The notes beneath the pieces were generated by a model, which worked only from the letters and a program-made list of their open reading frames with translations, made no database searches and was not told the DNA's origin. The translations under genes were made by a program, and so were the position numbers. Source: Bacillota bacterium (GTDB taxonomy: Bacteria > Bacillota > Bacilli > Paenibacillales > UBA4045). From it: a DNA stretch of 23,168 nt. The stretch covers positions 1-23,168 of the forward strand of contig JAEZQY010000069.1 in the NCBI GenBank assembly GCA_023441055.1. Reading direction: 5' to 3'. Shown piece after piece: positions 20,454 through 23,168 of the stretch (its first letter is position 1; each line of letters opens with the position of its first letter).

Positions 20454-22799
20454 ATGACGACAATCCAGCAAGAACAATCCCGCGTTAACCAAGTGCTTGC
20501 ACTTATCGATACACAGATCGCCGCCTTGGAGCAGACCACTGGTACGCTCCGCGAAGAGGTTGTAGACATACGTAAGAATTTCTGGGACGACGTGACAGTG
20601 AATAAGGATCATGCCGATGATCTGCTCGAGACGTTCATCAGCATGAAGCAGCAGGCGGAGGTGCTGTCTCAGCGGGAACGCAGCCATCTGCAGGCGTTCA
20701 ATCGTCTGGCTGCGCTGCGGAGGCTGCGGGTATCGCCTTATTTTGGACGGATCGACTTCCATGAAGAGGGGATGCCGGAGACGGAGCAGATCTATATTGG
20801 GGTGTCTTCGCTGACCGATGAGTCGGGCGAGCACTTCCTCGTATACGATTGGCGCGCGCCGATATCCAGCGTCTACTACGACTATCCGCCTGGTCCGGCT
20901 GTCTATGACACACCCGGCGGCGTGATTGCAGGACAGCTGGAGAGCAAGTGGCAATATGTGATTCGCGACGGGAAGCTGCTCTCCCTGTTCGATACATCGG
21001 TGACAATCGGTGATGAGGTGCTGCAGCAAGTACTCGGACAGGGGACGAGCCCGCATATGCGCAGCATTGTGGCCACGATCCAACAGGAGCAGAATCAGAT
21101 TATCCGCCATGACCGCGGGCGTCTGCTGATCGTCCAGGGCCCTGCCGGCAGCGGCAAGACCTCGGCCGCGCTGCAGCGCATCGCCTATATCCTGTATAAG
21201 CATCGTACACGCATTACAGCTGATCAGATTATTCTATTCTCTCCCAACGCCATGTTCAACAGCTACGTCTCGAATGTGCTGCCCGAGCTTGGCGAGGCCA
21301 ATATGCAGCAAGCGACGTTCCAAGAGTACCTAGAGCATCGACTCGGCGTTCAATTCAAGGTGGAGGATCCCTATACCCAACTGGAATACGTGCTTAGCGC
21401 ATCGGCCGACACCGATTATGAGGCGCGGATGGCGAGCATTCGCTTCAAGGCGACTGCAGATTTCTATTCGCTGATCAAGAGCTACCATCAGTCCTTATCC
21501 GATTCTGGTCTGCAATTCCGTCCGCTGCGCTTCCGTGGCCGCACCCTCATCTCCGCCAAGGCCATCGAGACGCAATTCTATACAACCAACACCAGCCTGC
21601 GCTTCCATAACCGGATCGAGGCGCTGACCGAATGGCTGCTGGAGCAGCTGCATCAAGTAGAGAAGCAGGAGCGTAAGGAGGAATGGGTGCAAGAGGAGAT
21701 CCAGCTGCTCAGCAATGAGGAATACCAGCGGATCTATGCGCAGCTGAAGCGCAAGGGCGTGTTCACTGAGGAGAGCTTTAATGACTTTGACCGCGAAAAT
21801 AGAGCCTTAAGCCGCTACATCGTGCGCCGCAGATTGAAGCCGCTCTTCGACCGGGTGAAGAAGCTGGCCTATATCGACATCACCGCAGTCTATCGCAGGC
21901 TGTTCGAGGAGCCTGGCTTAGCTGGCGGGTTGCTGCCGGACGAGCTGCCCGAGCAATGGACCGCGCTGTGCCAACTTACCGCGCGTATGCTCGACGAGGG
22001 CAGACTGAGCTATGAGGATGCAACCCCCTATCTCCTGCTCAGGGAGCTAATTGAGGGCTTCCAGACGAATGTCTCGATCAAGCAGGTGCTTGTTGATGAG
22101 GCTCAGGACTATTCCGCCTTCCAGTTCGAATTTCTGAGGCGCCTGTTCCCGTCCGCGCAGATGACCGTGCTGGGCGACTTCAATCAGGCGATCTTCGCTC
22201 ATGCGAGCGAGTCCAGCGACTTCAACCCGCTCGCAGGCCTATACGGTGATGCGGAGACGGAATCGCTGAAGCTGACACGCAGCTACCGCTCCACGCTGCC
22301 GATCATGCAGTTCACGCGCAGCTTGATCCCAGGCGGGAATGAGATCATGCCGTTCGAGCGGCCAGGCGTCCAGCCCTCGCTGACGATATCGCCGGATCGC
22401 GATACGCATCATGAGCGTATTGAAGCGCAAGTGCGCAGATGGCAGCAAGAGCAACGCTACGCCACCATAGCGATTATCTGTAAGACCGCCGCTGAGAGCA
22501 GACTGGCCTTCGAGGCGCTGCAGAAGCTGGAGGGCATCAAGCAGATTACGAACAGCGCAGCGCAATTCGAGCAGGGCGTCGTCATCATACCGGCGTACAT
22601 GGCCAAGGGGATCGAATTCGATGCCGTCATCCTGTATGACGTATCCGAGCAGGCTTACCCGGATGAGAGCTTACGGCGATTGTTCTACACCGCCTGCACG
22701 AGAGCGATGCACGAGCTGCATCTCTACAGCATGGGCAATCCGACCGCCCTGCTGGAGTCAGCTGAGCCAGGCAGCTATCAGCTGCTGGAGGAGCGATGA
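20454..22799 (+). CDS. helD: HelD-like RNA polymerase recycling helicase
   Basis: A 781-residue superfamily-1 motor protein. The N-terminal coiled coil (about 1-85), which in HelD enters the RNA polymerase secondary channel, is followed by a YDWRAPISSVYYD segment (about 131-143) conserved in this family, Walker A QGPAGSGKTSAAL (228-240), the helicase motif II VLVDEAQDYSAFQ, motif III LGDFNQAIF, RSYRST and the C-terminal EFDAVILYDVS and LFYTACTRAMHEL. Known HelD proteins release stalled RNA polymerase from DNA using ATP. The start follows CGGAGGAG. Single-gene unit divergent from the MoxR operon. Confidence 0.93.
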   Translation: MTTIQQEQSRVNQVLALIDTQIAALEQTTGTLREEVVDIRKNFWDDVTVNKDHADDLLETFISMKQQAEVLSQRERSHLQAFNRLAALRRLRVSPYFGRIDFHEEGMPETEQIYIGVSSLTDESGEHFLVYDWRAPISSVYYDYPPGPAVYDTPGGVIAGQLESKWQYVIRDGKLLSLFDTSVTIGDEVLQQVLGQGTSPHMRSIVATIQQEQNQIIRHDRGRLLIVQGPAGSGKTSAALQRIAYILYKHRTRITADQIILFSPNAMFNSYVSNVLPELGEANMQQATFQEYLEHRLGVQFKVEDPYTQLEYVLSASADTDYEARMASIRFKATADFYSLIKSYHQSLSDSGLQFRPLRFRGRTLISAKAIETQFYTTNTSLRFHNRIEALTEWLLEQLHQVEKQERKEEWVQEEIQLLSNEEYQRIYAQLKRKGVFTEESFNDFDRENRALSRYIVRRRLKPLFDRVKKLAYIDITAVYRRLFEEPGLAGGLLPDELPEQWTALCQLTARMLDEGRLSYEDATPYLLLRELIEGFQTNVSIKQVLVDEAQDYSAFQFEFLRRLFPSAQMTVLGDFNQAIFAHASESSDFNPLAGLYGDAETESLKLTRSYRSTLPIMQFTRSLIPGGNEIMPFERPGVQPSLTISPDRDTHHERIEAQVRRWQQEQRYATIAIICKTAAESRLAFEALQKLEGIKQITNSAAQFEQGVVIIPAYMAKGIEFDAVILYDVSEQAYPDESLRRLFYTACTRAMHELHLYSMGNPTALLESAEPGSYQLLEER

Positions 22800-22860
22800 A
22801 CGGAGCTGCTTCCGATGCTCTCGCATAAGTGAACAAACGATGTTCAGAATCACGATGAAT

Positions 22861-22890
22861 GGCGTTTCAGGGTACTATCCCTGTAACGCC
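22861..22890 (+). terminator. Stem-loop, probable helD terminator
   Basis: GGCGTTTCAGGG/CCCTGTAACGCC with one T-T mismatch and a 6-base loop, followed by ATACTTTTGTC. The T run is interrupted. Confidence 0.6.
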
Positions 22891-22919
22891 ATACTTTTGT
22901 CTGGTTAAGCACACTGATG

Positions 22920-22998
22920 CTAACGGACACCACTGACGTTTTATCACCAATATTGCCATCTTTTATTTTCTAACGGACATGGTTGCAGTTATTCGCTG
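22920..22998 (+). repeat. Two copies of a short intergenic motif, 50 bp apart
   Basis: CTAACGGACA occurs at 22920-22929 and again at 22970-22979, followed in both by partly similar sequence (CCACTGACGTTTTATC and TGGTTGCAGTTATTCG). No gene covers it. It may be a dispersed intergenic element, but this cannot be judged from one window. Confidence 0.45.
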
Positions 22999-23065
22999 AT
23001 ATGCATGACTATTATCACAATTTCACTCACAATAAGCGCATCTGCTATTTAGCCCCCTAATCCAC

Positions 23066-23095
23066 TTGGACACATTCATCCACATCAGATACATT
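23066..23095 (+). promoter_or_regulatory. Possible promoter of the last gene
   Basis: TTGGAC (23066-23071), 18 bp, TACATT (23090-23095), about 22 bases before the start codon. The -10 is poor; a TATACA just downstream is an alternative. Confidence 0.3.
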
Positions 23096-23117
23096 ATACA
23101 TAGTGGAGGATATGTCC

Positions 23118-23168
23118 ATGAAAAGACGATTTCATTGCCCAGTGAGTGCGAAGAAGGAATATGTGGCT
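23118..23168 (+). CDS. Start of a gene running off the window
   Basis: GTGGAGGA lies before ATG 23118 and the frame is open for all 17 remaining codons (M-K-R-R-F-H-C-P-V-S-A-K-K-E-Y-V-A). The basic N-terminus is not hydrophobic. An in-frame ATG two codons earlier is too close to the ribosome site. The product cannot be identified. Confidence 0.55.
   Translation, partial: MKRRFHCPVSAKKEYVA

Overview
The window reads as the chromosome of a spore-forming Firmicute, most likely Paenibacillus or a close relative. Supporting this are a gerP-like spore-coat germination cluster behind a sigma-K-like promoter, a CsoR/CopZ/CopA copper set, a GH94 cellobiose phosphorylase, a HelD RNA-polymerase recycling factor, strong AGGAGG ribosome sites and fairly GC-rich core genes. 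Genus assignment is inference from gene content only.

Region 1 (1-6176) is the unusual part: an integron-like cassette array. Six long, GC-rich, imperfectly palindromic repeats (about 161-184 bp; at 89, 738, 1391, 2719, 3460 and 4165) separate AT-rich segments holding one small minus-strand gene each, or none. Every repeat has the architecture of an integron attC site: outer RYYYAAC/GTTRRRY-like boxes, an inner GTGTTCACG/CGTGAACAC stem, unequal unpaired spacers, and a branched interior whose stems covary between copies. The two ends of each inter-repeat segment are inverted repeats of each other (about 18 bp), and they match their own segment rather than the other side of the repeat. This is what is expected if each segment plus its distal repeat circularises and integrates as a cassette. 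The series ends at a lone core box at 4775-4781 (attI-like), 256 bp past the stop of a tyrosine recombinase gene on the same strand. The recombinase has all catalytic residues and an IntI-like C-terminus, but lacks the IntI-specific insertion and carries an extra HARP-like N-terminal segment. Cassette contents, from the recombinase outward: a type I toxin-antitoxin pair, a GNAT acetyltransferase, a conserved hypothetical protein, a serine hydrolase, two near-identical non-coding cassettes with terminators at their entry, and the start of a seventh cassette cut by the window edge.

Region 2 (6200-7642, minus) is a small operon of a lipoprotein and two tiny membrane proteins ending in an intrinsic terminator. 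Region 3 (7826-12687) holds cellobiose phosphorylase (+), a COG0523/CobW GTPase metallochaperone (-) and an aldose-1-epimerase-like protein (+). Region 4 (12715-13903, +) is a four-gene gerP-like cluster. Region 5 (13898-16904, -) is the copper efflux set csoR-copZ-copA, with two copies of a G-rich candidate operator inside the csoR and copA promoters. Region 6 (16945-20315, -) is a MoxR ATPase - DUF58 - DUF4129 membrane operon without a transglutaminase core. Region 7 (20454-23168, +) carries HelD, a terminator hairpin, a short iterated intergenic motif and the first codons of another gene.

Taken together, ordinary housekeeping, stress and sporulation genes lie next to a compact recombination platform that appears to collect small adaptive genes, with a toxin-antitoxin cassette in the first slot. 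Mobility has not been shown; the case rests on sequence architecture.
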